Shown here piece by piece: positions 34,602 to 44,198 of a DNA stretch of 64,000 nucleotides (positions are counted from its first letter, which is position 1; every line of letters starts with the position of its first letter). Below the pieces are notes generated by a model. It saw only the letters and a program-made list of their open reading frames with translations, made no database searches and was not told where the DNA came from. The position numbers and the translations under genes are program-made. Source of the stretch: Flavobacterium sp. HJJ (GTDB lineage Bacteria; Bacteroidota; Bacteroidia; Flavobacteriales; Flavobacteriaceae); the NCBI RefSeq assembly GCF_015351475.1, contig NZ_JADKPR010000001.1:248001-312000 (forward strand), given 5' to 3'.

Positions 34602-34778
34602 ATGATTATTGCAAGAAATACACATATTCTCTACAAACAGTTTAAATTCTCGTTTTCCAGCAATTTAAATCAGGAAGAAGAATGGCATAAATCAAGATTT
34701 GATATGAAGTTAATTTTAATATGGAAAAAAACATTCGCTAAAAGCGGCAAAAGAAGAGAAATTACTATAAAAAACTAA
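34602..34778 (+). CDS. Doubtful 58-residue ORF
   Basis: An ATG opens 58 codons reading MIIARNTHILYKQFKFSF, later EEEWHKSRFDMKLILIWKK and a basic end. It has a mixed, slightly protein-like composition, but no family, no coupling to neighbours and only a weak TACTTTAC-like element just before the start. It may be chance. Confidence 0.2.
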   Translation: MIIARNTHILYKQFKFSFSSNLNQEEEWHKSRFDMKLILIWKKTFAKSGKRREITIKN

Positions 34779-34914
34779 TTCACAACTTAATAATAAAATA
34801 TTTTAAAGCTGTTAGCAAAGTATTATCAAGTTTTCTCTAATAACCCATTTTTAAAGAGTACATCAAAAACGACAGTATAAAAAAAACAAATCTGATTTTG
34901 AAACAGGATTTTAT

Positions 34915-36381
34915 TTATTTTTTTCTGGTTTTCAAAATAATTTTATCCAAAGCCTGATTTATTTCTGGAGAAACTACAAATTTATAATTAATGTATACAT
35001 AGACAAGAGTCACCAGAATAGATTTCAAAACTATTGCTATAATAGGACTAATTGGAAACTTCCAAAAATAAAACAATAAAAAAACAATAAAGGTTATCCA
35101 GATAGAATGAAGTGTCTGCTTTGTAAATGGATACAAATGCATCCTTTTCACAACAAAAAGCAATTTGGCAACACTATAACAAGTAATCGATAATAAAGTT
35201 GCAAATGCAGAACCTATAATCCCATATAAAGGAATAAAAATCATGTTCAAAATAACTGTCAAAACCACCAGTCCTACTCCTAAAAACAATACTGCGCGAT
35301 AATACTTAGAGTTAAAAATAATCGCATTGTTATTCCCTAAAATCAGATCAAAATATTTTGAAAGCCCAATAATAAACACGACAACTATTCCGCCAGCATA
35401 ATCTTTTGGTACAATCTCATACAGCTGATTGATATTAACAAAAATACAAAGCATCACAAATCCCCCAACAATTTGAAGGTTTATCGAAGTTTTTTTATAT
35501 AAATCATTCAGCTCATCATGCTTATTCTCATGCATTAATTTCGCAGTAATTGGATATACAATCTGATGCATGGCACGGCTTGGCACAGAAATCACCAAAG
35601 CTATATATGTAGCAACCGAATAATAAGCAATATTTCCGATCGCCATATACTGATTAAGCATAATTTTATCACCATCCAAAAGCAGATTTGCAACACTGCC
35701 TGATAAAATAATGTACGATGTATATTCTAAAATCTCTTTTACGTTATAAGGAATCGTAAACTGAAAAACTGGTTTTTTAATTCGGAATGCATAAAACATC
35801 GTTACCAAAAAAGCCACAAAGTAAATACCCGCAGTCAAATAAATAAAATCGACCACTGTAATCCATTTAAAATAAATCCCTAAAAGAGCTATTAACGAAA
35901 ACAATCGCAGCCCTACTTCTTTAATAAAATTACCAAATACGGAATGCATATGAACTCTTGCCCAAGCATAAAAAATTTCGAAATAAGCCATACAAATTCC
36001 AATGAAAGGAATCAGCCAGATAAAATCTTTTACTATTGAATTCTTCTTAGTGACAAAAAAAGAAATCTCATCATAAAAAAATAAACCAATCAAAATGATC
36101 AGGACAATTAATATAATAGGAAATAATACCGTAAATGATAAAAACTCATTACGTTCTTTCTCAGTTTTGCATTGGGAATAAAACTTAACCAATGTATTTT
36201 GCATACCAATAGCAAATAAAGGCATTATTACATTGGCACAAGACAAAATATAATTAGACAATCCATAAAATGTTTTACCTAAAATATGAGGAAATAAAAA
36301 AAGAGTGCTTATTCCTCCAATTCCAAAACCGATATATGTTATTATAGTGTTTTTTAATGACTGATTTAATACTATACCCAT
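34915..36381 (-). CDS. Oligosaccharide flippase (Wzx/MATE-like)
   Basis: The 488-residue protein is hydrophobic throughout, with about 12-14 helices, in the polysaccharide-transporter family. Typical features are the N-terminal KNTIITYIGFGIGGISTLFLFPHILG, YSQCKTEKERNEFL after the third helix, and a C-terminal part of alternating helices (LFLGVGLVVLTVILNMIFIPLYGIIGSAFATLLS). It likely flips a lipid-linked glycan across the inner membrane. It is the last gene of the leftward cluster DUF4834 - YfhO - glycosyltransferase - flippase, 47 bases after the glycosyltransferase. Confidence 0.9.
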   Translation of the reverse strand: MGIVLNQSLKNTIITYIGFGIGGISTLFLFPHILGKTFYGLSNYILSCANVIMPLFAIGMQNTLVKFYSQCKTEKERNEFLSFTVLFPIILIVLIILIGLFFYDEISFFVTKKNSIVKDFIWLIPFIGICMAYFEIFYAWARVHMHSVFGNFIKEVGLRLFSLIALLGIYFKWITVVDFIYLTAGIYFVAFLVTMFYAFRIKKPVFQFTIPYNVKEILEYTSYIILSGSVANLLLDGDKIMLNQYMAIGNIAYYSVATYIALVISVPSRAMHQIVYPITAKLMHENKHDELNDLYKKTSINLQIVGGFVMLCIFVNINQLYEIVPKDYAGGIVVVFIIGLSKYFDLILGNNNAIIFNSKYYRAVLFLGVGLVVLTVILNMIFIPLYGIIGSAFATLLSITCYSVAKLLFVVKRMHLYPFTKQTLHSIWITFIVFLLFYFWKFPISPIIAIVLKSILVTLVYVYINYKFVVSPEINQALDKIILKTRKK

Positions 36382-36428
36382 TAATTGGAGTTTAAAGTTT
36401 AATGTTAAAAGTTTAAGGCTGAAACACC

Positions 36429-37727
36429 TTAACTTTTTGAATGAATTAATTGCGCCAGTTCTTTGGTCAAATTCTTTCTGGAATATTTTTGCAAACCTAC
36501 ACCATAGGATTGTAATTTCCCTTCTAAAAACTGATTGTAATAGGATATGATGGTGTTTTTTAATTTTTCTTTCTCGTAATATTCAAAAAAGACACCTGTA
36601 TTTGTTCCCGTTATTATATCTGCAAAATCTGAATCCTTTGGTCCAATGGCAATTATAGGTCTATTCGAAACCATATATTCAAATAACTTGCCTGGAATAA
36701 TGCTTTTAGTTTCTTCAGAATTAATTTCGATAAGAAGCAGCACCTGAGAATTTCTTTGATAAGCAACAGCCTCTGAATGGGAAACATATCCAATATTATT
36801 CAGATAGGAATCAAGATTATATTGAGAAATAGTATCTAATACTTCCTGACTGACGGCTCCAATTAATTTTAATTCTAAATGTGATTTAAATTCAGGAATT
36901 TCAAGAATTAATTCAGCCAAAGTTCCCCATAAAACAACAGGATTCCGTTCAGAAAGAAATGAACCGATATGCGCAAGGCTAAACTTAGAATCAAGAACCA
37001 CTTCAGTTCCTGGTTCATTATCATAGCCATTGGTAATAACGCTAATTGGCTTACCAGTTATTTCTTTGAACTCCGTTTTTGTAGTTTTACTGGTTACTAT
37101 AACCCGGTCTGCAGTATTAAGCACTCTATATTCAAGAGCTTTATGCTTTCTTTCTGCTCTCACAGATAAACGCAATGATTTGTGATATCCAATTGTCGTC
37201 CAAGGGTCACGAAAATCGGCAAACCAAGTAAGTTTAATTTTTTGTTTTAAAACCAAACCGATTAAATGCAGACTATGCGGCGGACCCGAAGTAATAATAG
37301 TATCAATATTATTTTCAATAATGTATTTTTCCAAATAAGCAACAGAAGGTTTAACCCAAAAAACACGAGCATCCGGAATAAAAAGATTCCCGCGTATCCA
37401 TAATAAAGCTTTATCCAAAAAAGTCTGCTTCTTCTTATTAGGAATAATACCCGAACTGATTTTTTTAGTTTTATTTTTAGAAAAGACCGAAGCTAACTGA
37501 TAGGGTTCAAAAATCTTATTTTTTAAAATAATAACATTATCGGCAACTTCTTTTTCTAAATTGCCATCAACAATGGGATATGTTGGATTTTCAGGAATAT
37601 AAACAATCGGCTCGATATCAAAATCAGGCAGATATTTGACAAACTTAAGCCAGCGCTGCACACCTGGACCTCCAGCTGGCGGCCAGTAATAAGTTATGAT
37701 AAGAATTTTTTTTAATTCTGGTTTCAA
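36429..37727 (-). CDS. GT4-type glycosyltransferase
   Basis: The 432-residue cytoplasmic enzyme has a GT-B layout. The N-terminal half starts ILIITYYWPPAGGPGVQRWL (a WbuB-like glycine-rich loop). The C-terminal half contains RVIVTSKTTKTEF, GYDNEPGTE, LAHIGSFLSERNP and the donor-site region EETKSIIPGKLFEYMVSNRPI with the E-x7-E-like spacing. It adds a sugar from a nucleotide or lipid donor during surface-glycan assembly. Donor and acceptor cannot be read off. It lies between YfhO and flippase genes. Confidence 0.88.
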   Translation of the reverse strand: MKPELKKILIITYYWPPAGGPGVQRWLKFVKYLPDFDIEPIVYIPENPTYPIVDGNLEKEVADNVIILKNKIFEPYQLASVFSKNKTKKISSGIIPNKKKQTFLDKALLWIRGNLFIPDARVFWVKPSVAYLEKYIIENNIDTIITSGPPHSLHLIGLVLKQKIKLTWFADFRDPWTTIGYHKSLRLSVRAERKHKALEYRVLNTADRVIVTSKTTKTEFKEITGKPISVITNGYDNEPGTEVVLDSKFSLAHIGSFLSERNPVVLWGTLAELILEIPEFKSHLELKLIGAVSQEVLDTISQYNLDSYLNNIGYVSHSEAVAYQRNSQVLLLIEINSEETKSIIPGKLFEYMVSNRPIIAIGPKDSDFADIITGTNTGVFFEYYEKEKLKNTIISYYNQFLEGKLQSYGVGLQKYSRKNLTKELAQLIHSKS

Positions 37728-37800
37728 TTTTTTAATTTGTTATTATATGTAAATATGGATTATAGAGTTATTCAGCTGTATAACTCCATAGTTCATATTT

Positions 37801-40248
37801 CTACATATCTTTACTATTTACTACTTCTTTCTTTCTCTCAACATACAATCCGCCTGCTAAAAGAAATAACATTCCAATACAGCTAACTAATGTAATTGTA
37901 CCTCCTGTTTTTACTACCTGAGGATCAAATTTAAACTCAATACTATGTTTTCCAGCTGGAACTACTATGGCTCGTAATGTATAATCTGCTCTCATAATAG
38001 AAGTTTCTTTACCGTCTATAAGTGCTGTCCAGCCTTTTTCATAATACATTTCGGAAAAAACAGCTAAACCTTCTTTTGAATTAACAGAAGTATATTTTAA
38101 ATCATTAGGCTGATAGGAATCTAAAGTTATTACCGCCGAACTATCTTTGGCAAAAGCCTTACCTTTAATAGCTGAAAACTCATTTTCGTTAATTACTGCC
38201 GTTTCTTTAGAATTAAACTTATCCAATGCCTTCATCTCGCCGTCAGCATTTTTTACAAATTGTATTTTGCTTACAAACCAGGCATTCCCATTGGCATCTG
38301 TATTAATAATTGGCTGCTCCTTACCTTCTTTATCCGTTTGTATTACATACTTAACATTTAGCATATTAAGAATTTCCATATTGTTTTTGGCGATTTGGTA
38401 ATCAAAAAGCTGCTGCATTCTTTGAGGTTTTACAGCACTGTATCCTCCTATCGCTTTATGAAAATAAGATGTTCTTCCCTGCATCAGCCCTTGAACGTCA
38501 AATACTCGGTAATTAGTAGGATCTTCAAGAATCTTAGCATCCGCAGGAGTTTCTTGGAATGGAACTTCTACATCTCTGGCATTTACAAAATCTTTATTGG
38601 AAACATAGTTTTTATCTACAAAAAACAAATCGGTAACCATAAATAAACCAACTAAAATAATTGCTGTATTCTGTGCAATTCTATTTTTGACAAACAGCCA
38701 CAAAGCGCCTGCCGAAATCAGGATAAAAAATCCAGAACGCAGTAAATCGGCACTATACAATGTTCTTCTGTCTTCTTTAAGCGCATCGACAAAATTTGGC
38801 CCATAATTTTGCATTAAACCGCTATCACCTGCTCCCGCAAAACTGAACATACTTTTACATAAAAATAAAAATATAATCAATCCCAAACCTACGGCACCTG
38901 ACTGTAATAATGGCTTTAACTGTTTTTCTTTTTCTAATTTGAAGAAAGACTGCAATCCCATAATGGCTAATATTGGAAAACACAATTCGAGAATAACCTG
39001 AATAGATGATACTGCCCTAAATTTATTATACATAGGGATATGATCGATGCAAAAATTAGTCAATAAAGGAAAGTTTTTCCCCCAGGAAAGAATTAAAGTT
39101 AATACAGCTCCACCTAAGAAAACGTATTTAATCTTTCTTTCATCTGTAAATAAAGCCAAAATCCCTAAAAAGAAAACTACAGCCCCAATATATGCAGGAG
39201 CTGAAACTATTGGCTGATCGCCCCAATACGTTGGCATTCCTCCCTTAGCATACTCAACAGCCTGCTCTTGTGTAATATATTGTCCTTGCCCTACTTGCTG
39301 CTGCTGTAAAAAATCAACTATTTTAGAATCCTCACTTAAACTCTCATTATTAGAACCGCCAAACAATCGAGGGGCTATCAAATTGAAACTTTCGGCAATT
39401 CCATAACTGTATTCCGTAATATAATCATAGGTCATAGCCATATCAGTTACCTTTTTGGTACCATCAGGATTGAAGCTCAAATCACTTTTCCCGCGGGTAC
39501 TGAAAGAAGCATACTCAGCAGTTGCCAATAAATTACCTGCATTAGAACCAATCGCAAAAATCCCTGCACCAATAAGTGTTCCGATAGAAAGCAGCAGAGG
39601 CTTATACTCTTTTGATTTAATTCCTTCATAAATAAAATATCCCGAAAGAATTAACAGCAATATCAATAAATAAAAGGTCATCTGAAAGTGATTCGCATTT
39701 ACTTCCAATGCTACAGCAAACATAGTAAGCAATCCACCCCAAATATATTTTCGCTGAAAAGCCATTATAAAACCGGCAACAACCATCGGCATGTAAGCTA
39801 TAGCATGTGCTTTGGCATTATGCCCGACTCCAAGAATTATTATTAAATAGGTAGAAAAACCAAAAGCCACTGCTCCAAAAAAAGCTTTTAGCGGGTCGGC
39901 TTTTAAAACCAGCATTAAAATATAGAAACTCAAAAAGTATAAAAACAAATAATCAGCCGGACGCGGTAAAAAACGAAGTACATCATCAATAGCACCAACA
40001 TAATCATGAGGATATTTTGCTCCTAACTGATAAGTAGGCATACCGCCAAAAGCTGAATTAGTCCAATACGGTTCTTCATTATGGGCTGCTCTAAAATCAT
40101 TTTGTTCTTTGGCCATACCCGTATACTGGGCAATATCCGATTGAAAAATCTGCTTTCCTTGTAATACTGGAAAAAAATAAAGAGTAGATACGAGAACAAA
40201 ACCAAGAATGGCAAGTGCGTGCGGAAAGAACTTTTGAAGTTGCTTCAT
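37801..40248 (-). CDS. YfhO-family membrane protein (GT-C-like)
   Basis: I start at the ATG at 40248 (MKQLQKFFPHALAIL), giving 815 residues; the longer frame adds a basic leader without support. About a dozen membrane helices fill residues 10-560, with the first large periplasmic loop carrying QIFQSDIAQYTGMAKEQNDF. The C-terminal periplasmic domain has typical YfhO blocks: KYVIQTDKEGKEQPI, FSEMYYEKGWTALIDGK and APAGKHSIEF-like VVPAGKHSIEFKFDP. YfhO proteins are multi-helix GT-C relatives needed for glycan or lipoteichoic-acid glycosylation in some Gram-positives. The job here is probably polymer modification. Confidence 0.87.
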   Translation of the reverse strand: MKQLQKFFPHALAILGFVLVSTLYFFPVLQGKQIFQSDIAQYTGMAKEQNDFRAAHNEEPYWTNSAFGGMPTYQLGAKYPHDYVGAIDDVLRFLPRPADYLFLYFLSFYILMLVLKADPLKAFFGAVAFGFSTYLIIILGVGHNAKAHAIAYMPMVVAGFIMAFQRKYIWGGLLTMFAVALEVNANHFQMTFYLLILLLILSGYFIYEGIKSKEYKPLLLSIGTLIGAGIFAIGSNAGNLLATAEYASFSTRGKSDLSFNPDGTKKVTDMAMTYDYITEYSYGIAESFNLIAPRLFGGSNNESLSEDSKIVDFLQQQQVGQGQYITQEQAVEYAKGGMPTYWGDQPIVSAPAYIGAVVFFLGILALFTDERKIKYVFLGGAVLTLILSWGKNFPLLTNFCIDHIPMYNKFRAVSSIQVILELCFPILAIMGLQSFFKLEKEKQLKPLLQSGAVGLGLIIFLFLCKSMFSFAGAGDSGLMQNYGPNFVDALKEDRRTLYSADLLRSGFFILISAGALWLFVKNRIAQNTAIILVGLFMVTDLFFVDKNYVSNKDFVNARDVEVPFQETPADAKILEDPTNYRVFDVQGLMQGRTSYFHKAIGGYSAVKPQRMQQLFDYQIAKNNMEILNMLNVKYVIQTDKEGKEQPIINTDANGNAWFVSKIQFVKNADGEMKALDKFNSKETAVINENEFSAIKGKAFAKDSSAVITLDSYQPNDLKYTSVNSKEGLAVFSEMYYEKGWTALIDGKETSIMRADYTLRAIVVPAGKHSIEFKFDPQVVKTGGTITLVSCIGMLFLLAGGLYVERKKEVVNSKDM

Positions 40249-40374
40249 TAAAATGATTTTAGATTTTAGGATTAACTGTTTTTGATTTTTCAGCTTTTGG
40301 AAATTGATTTTGAAATTGATTTTTGAATACTTTAAGAAGTCTATAGAAATCAAAAAACATATATTCAGAGATCA

Positions 40375-40659
40375 CTAATCAATCTCTTCATAATCTACAT
40401 AATCCCCAACTTTTTTAGTTTCGCGGGGATTTTTACTATTGGCTGTATCAATTATAATTTCATCATTATTAGACGTTCTCTGCCAAGAAGACTGCTGCTG
40501 ATATCTCTGTTGCTGCTGCTGAAAATTTTGTCCCGCTTTTTCTACCACCTTTTTTACTACCAAAGGCAAAAACAATCGAGCCAAAAATTTAAAAATATAA
40601 TAGAAGGCAATCATAAAGAATACCATTTCTATAAAACCCGAGAAAGAGGCTGTCTGCAT
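40375..40659 (-). CDS. DUF4834-like small membrane protein
   Basis: I start this 94-residue protein at the ATG at 40659 (MQTASFSGF), because an upstream in-frame TTG lies in a TAATTTTG promoter element. A membrane helix covers residues about 8-35 (VFFMIAFYYIFKFLARLFLPLVV). Then follows a glutamine run (QQQQ) and an acidic/polar tail ending DYVDYEEID. The pattern matches the flavobacterial DUF4834 family. It starts the operon of glycan genes, 126 bases before the YfhO start. Confidence 0.72.
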   Translation of the reverse strand: MQTASFSGFIEMVFFMIAFYYIFKFLARLFLPLVVKKVVEKAGQNFQQQQQRYQQQSSWQRTSNNDEIIIDTANSKNPRETKKVGDYVDYEEID

Positions 40660-40677
40660 AATCAAATAATTTTTAGG

Positions 40678-40685
40678 CAAAATTA
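40678..40685 (-). promoter_or_regulatory. -7 element of the glycan operon
   Basis: On the minus strand TAATTTTG (40685 down to 40678) fits TAnnTTTG and ends 18 bases before the ATG at 40659. Confidence 0.55.
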
Positions 40686-41014
40686 ATAAATCAATATTGA
40701 AACTTTGGAGGAATTTAAAAATATCATTCTTAAAGAAATGATAAAAAAAGCCGATAAACTTCCAAAATTAAGAATAAAATACAAATTCTAAACCGTTCCA
40801 AAAACATTTTTAAAAACACAAAAAGCCAGATATACTTCAAAAACACTTTTATATTCTTTTTTTTAACAAAAACACTACATTCACGACATAATTTCACATC
40901 AAAAACTAAATTAAAAATTAAAAAAGGAAAAACAAATCCATAACATTTTGATTTTCAAAACATAATAAAAAACTAATTCTTAAAATTGCATTAGTTTATA
41001 TGGATTATAAACAG
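40686..41014. other. AT-rich divergent spacer, no gene
   Basis: The spacer lies between the leftward DUF4834-like gene and the rightward helicase. No ORF or repeat is recognised. Cold-shock-type helicase genes often have long leaders, but here the -7 element lies just 21 bases before the ATG. Confidence 0.45.
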
Positions 41015-41022
41015 TAATTTTG
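41015..41022 (+). promoter_or_regulatory. -7 element of the DEAD-box helicase
   Basis: TAATTTTG fits TAnnTTTG and ends 21 bases before the ATG at 41044. The TTG inside it opens a frame-continuous but unlikely longer ORF. Confidence 0.6.
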
Positions 41023-41043
41023 CACCCTATTTTAAAAATACAT

Positions 41044-42960
41044 ATGAATAAATTTGAACAATTAGGATTGAATGAGTCGTTACTGAAGGCGATTATCGAT
41101 CTAGGATTTGAGAATCCGTCAGAAGTACAGGAGAAAGCGATTCCCCTATTATTGGAAAAAGACACAGATATGGTTGCGTTGGCTCAGACAGGGACAGGGA
41201 AAACAGCAGCTTTCGGTTTTCCGCTAATCCAAAAAATTGATGCCGACAACAGAAATACACAAGCATTAGTTTTATCGCCTACAAGGGAGCTTTGTTTACA
41301 GATTACCAACGAACTTAAAAACTACTCAAAATACGAAAAAGGTATTAATGTGGTAGCAGTTTACGGCGGGGCTAGTATTACAGAGCAAGCCAGAGAAATA
41401 AAGAGAGGTGCACAAATCATTGTTGCTACTCCAGGAAGAATGCAGGACATGATCAACAGAGGTTTGGTAAACATTAAAAACATAGATTACTGTGTTCTTG
41501 ATGAGGCTGACGAAATGTTAAACATGGGATTCTATGAAGATATCTGCTCTATATTATCAGATACTCCAGACGAAAAAAGCACTTGGCTGTTCTCTGCAAC
41601 CATGCCGCAGGAAGTTGCCAGAATTGCAAAACAATTCATGAGCGAACCGGTAGAAATAACTGTAGGAACTAAAAATTCAGGTTCTGCAACAGTTTCTCAC
41701 GAATTTTACTTAGTTAACGCACGTGATCGTTACGAAGCTTTAAAAAGACTGGCTGATGCTAACCCAGATATTTTCTCTGTGGTTTTCTGCCGTACAAAAA
41801 GAGACACTCAGGCTGTTGCCGAAAAATTAATCGAAGACGGATACAGCGCAGCAGCATTGCACGGAGACTTATCTCAAGCACAGCGCGACGGTGTAATGAA
41901 ATCTTTCAGAGGAAGACAAATTCAAATGCTTGTTGCAACAGACGTTGCTGCTCGCGGAATTGACGTTGACAATGTAACTCACGTAGTGAATTATCAATTG
42001 CCTGACGAAATCGAAACTTACAACCACCGTTCTGGACGTACTGGACGTGCTGGTAAACTAGGAACCTCTATCGTAATTGTAACCAAAAGTGAATTACGCA
42101 AAATTTCTTCTATCGAAAGAATCATCAAACAAAAATTCGAAGAAAAAACAATACCATCTGGAATTGAAATCTGCGAAATCCAATTATTGCACTTAGCAAC
42201 TAAAATTAAAGATACTGAAGTTGATCACGAAATTGACAACTACTTGCCAGCTATCAATAATGTATTGGAAGGTTTATCTAAAGAGGAACTAATCAAAAAA
42301 ATGGTATCAGTAGAATTTAACCGTTTTATTGCTTACTACAAGAAAAACAGAGATATCTCATCTCAATCTTCTGGTTCTGAAAGACGTGAACGTGGTGATG
42401 ACAGAGAATCAAGAGGAAACAATAATGGCGGTGCTACAAGATACTTTGTAAACATTGGTTCAAGAGACAATTTCGATTGGATGTCATTAAAAGACTACTT
42501 GAAAGAAACATTAGACTTAGGCCGTGATGATGTATTCAAAGTAGATGTAAAAGAAGGATTCTCTTTCTTTAACACAGACCCTGAGCACACTGACAAAGTA
42601 ATGGAAATATTGAACAACGTACAATTAGAAGGACGCCGCATCAATGTTGAAATCTCTAAAAATGACGGTGGCGGAAGACGTGATCACAACGGAAGAAATT
42701 CTGGCGGTGGTTTTGGCGGAAGAAGCTCAGCTCCGAGAAGAGAAGGGAATTTTGCTCCAAGAAGAGAAGGATCAGGCGGATTTAGAGGCGACAGAACTCC
42801 TAGAGAAGGCGGTTTCAGATCTGAAAGAAGCTCATCTCCAAGAAGAGAAGGCGGTTTCTCGTCTGACAGAGGCTCAAGAGACGGTTCTTCAGAAAGAGCT
42901 CCAAGACGTTCTGAAAGTTTTGGTGATTCATCTAGACCAAGAAGAACAAGAAGAGACTAA
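41044..42960 (+). CDS. deaD: DEAD-box RNA helicase with DbpA-type RNA-binding domain and RG-rich tail
   Basis: I start at the ATG at 41044 (MNKFEQLGLN), giving 638 residues. The core has motifs AQTGTGKT, PTREL, TPGRMQD, LDEADEML, SAT, TDVAARGIDV and HRSGRTGRAG. Residues about 465-545 form a DbpA/CsdA C-terminal RNA-binding domain (TRYFVNIGSRDNFDWMSLKD, VEISKND end). The last 90 residues are an arginine/glycine/serine tail (GGGFGG, PRREGNF, PRREGGF repeats) that would bind RNA or promote condensates. Such enzymes act in ribosome assembly and cold adaptation. A strong terminator follows. Confidence 0.94.
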   Translation: MNKFEQLGLNESLLKAIIDLGFENPSEVQEKAIPLLLEKDTDMVALAQTGTGKTAAFGFPLIQKIDADNRNTQALVLSPTRELCLQITNELKNYSKYEKGINVVAVYGGASITEQAREIKRGAQIIVATPGRMQDMINRGLVNIKNIDYCVLDEADEMLNMGFYEDICSILSDTPDEKSTWLFSATMPQEVARIAKQFMSEPVEITVGTKNSGSATVSHEFYLVNARDRYEALKRLADANPDIFSVVFCRTKRDTQAVAEKLIEDGYSAAALHGDLSQAQRDGVMKSFRGRQIQMLVATDVAARGIDVDNVTHVVNYQLPDEIETYNHRSGRTGRAGKLGTSIVIVTKSELRKISSIERIIKQKFEEKTIPSGIEICEIQLLHLATKIKDTEVDHEIDNYLPAINNVLEGLSKEELIKKMVSVEFNRFIAYYKKNRDISSQSSGSERRERGDDRESRGNNNGGATRYFVNIGSRDNFDWMSLKDYLKETLDLGRDDVFKVDVKEGFSFFNTDPEHTDKVMEILNNVQLEGRRINVEISKNDGGGRRDHNGRNSGGGFGGRSSAPRREGNFAPRREGSGGFRGDRTPREGGFRSERSSSPRREGGFSSDRGSRDGSSERAPRRSESFGDSSRPRRTRRD

Positions 42961-42980
42961 TTCAATTAGCAGTTTATAAA

Positions 42981-43012
42981 AAAAACTCCCGAACATTCGG
43001 GAGTTTTTTTTT
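42981..43012 (+). terminator. Terminator after the DEAD-box helicase
   Basis: AAAAACTCCCGAA pairs with TTCGGGAGTTTTT over a tiny loop, with a nine-T run. Confidence 0.9.
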
Positions 43013-43219
43013 AAAGCAATTAGTGTCATCAAAACATTATTTTTGAAAAAGCTGTTAAACTTTTTCAAAAATATTTAGTCTAAAAATTTGTATTTTTAAT
43101 AACAAATTCCACAATAAATAAGGCATAAAAAATTACAGATTGTTAATTTTCTTATAATTATAAACGAACAAGAAAATATTTAATGCCGTTTTACTACTTT
43201 TAAAGCTTTAAATCAGTTT

Positions 43220-43987
43220 ATGAAATATTTTATACTTTTTTTACTCTTTGTTACCTCTTTAAATTCAGCTGCCCAAAACACTGGAATTCCAACAAAAATA
43301 TCTGGTACCATTATCACTGACAACACAGGCACTCCTTTGGCAGATGTTAACATCATTAATATCAACCAAGTAACAGGAACAACAACAGACAATAAAGGTC
43401 ATTTTGAACTGGCGGTAACCCAAAACGATACATTACACATTACCCTTCTTGGCTTCGAATCTTTACGTGTTCGTGTAACCAATGACTGGATTAAAAATAA
43501 AACAACTACAATACAGCTTACTCAAAAAGCAATTCCATTAAACGAAGTAGTTATCAGCCCATATTACCTGACAGGCTATCTTGAAATTGACGCTAAATTA
43601 ATACCTATAAAAGAAGACTATAGATACAGTATTTCTGGTTTAGGTCAAGGCTATGAAGCAGGACAATATGCTCCCGAAGCTTTCGGAAAAGTATTAGGAT
43701 CCATCTTCAATCCGGCAGACATGCTCTATAATTTCTTTGGAAAAAGACCGCAGCAGCTCAAAAAACTCCGTGAGATGCGAAAGGATGATACTGTTAGGAA
43801 ACTATTGGAAACAAAATATGACCGAGAAACCATCTCATTACTTTTAGGCGTTTCTCAATCTGAAATTTCCGAAATATTAAACCGCTGCAGTTATTCTGAA
43901 GCCTTTATTAAATCCGCTAATGATCTGCAGATTATGGATGCCATAAGCGGCTGTTATGAACAATACAAAATCCTAAAAAAGAAATAG
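43220..43987 (+). CDS. Secreted protein with carboxypeptidase-regulatory-like domain
   Basis: The 255-residue protein has a signal peptide (MKYFILFLLFVTSLNSAAQ). A CarboxypepD-regulatory-like beta domain at residues about 27-110 contains ISGTIITDNTGTPLADVNII, TDNKGHFELAV and LLGFESLRVRV. In Bacteroidota this domain usually precedes TonB-dependent receptors, but here a helical C-terminal domain (residues about 150-255, PADMLYNFFGKRPQQLKKLREM, LLLGVSQSEISEIL) follows and no barrel exists. The family is uncharacterised. It is a single-gene unit with no evident partner. Confidence 0.8.
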   Translation: MKYFILFLLFVTSLNSAAQNTGIPTKISGTIITDNTGTPLADVNIININQVTGTTTDNKGHFELAVTQNDTLHITLLGFESLRVRVTNDWIKNKTTTIQLTQKAIPLNEVVISPYYLTGYLEIDAKLIPIKEDYRYSISGLGQGYEAGQYAPEAFGKVLGSIFNPADMLYNFFGKRPQQLKKLREMRKDDTVRKLLETKYDRETISLLLGVSQSEISEILNRCSYSEAFIKSANDLQIMDAISGCYEQYKILKKK

Positions 43988-44039
43988 CTGATAGTTTTTA
44001 AATTTAGTAACAGAATTTAGATATAATCCTATTTCAATA

Positions 44040-44165
44040 TTATTTGGAAGTGCCCCCATTGAGAAAAAGGGATTTCTTTTAGTATCGCTTACAAAGCCCC
44101 TTTCCTTAACGCGGTCGGGCTATCCGCGCTACTTCGGCACCATGCTCCTATTCCTCACTCGGACA
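44040..44165. repeat. Dispersed GC-richer repeat, copy B
   Basis: GTCGGGCTATCCGCGCTACT (44114-44133) matches 18 of 20 bases of 26896-26915, and the flanks agree (gtgccccc before; tgctccta and cactcgg after). The left inverted repeat of copy A is not preserved. Non-coding. Confidence 0.55.
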
Positions 44166-44198
44166 AACGAGAAAATTTGTTATCTGAATTCTGTATAA

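Noticed and set aside
42644..42979. Plus-strand frame of 111 codons overlapping the end of the DEAD-box helicase
   Set aside because: It is an alternative frame of the RG-rich tail; the helicase frame is continuous and ends properly.
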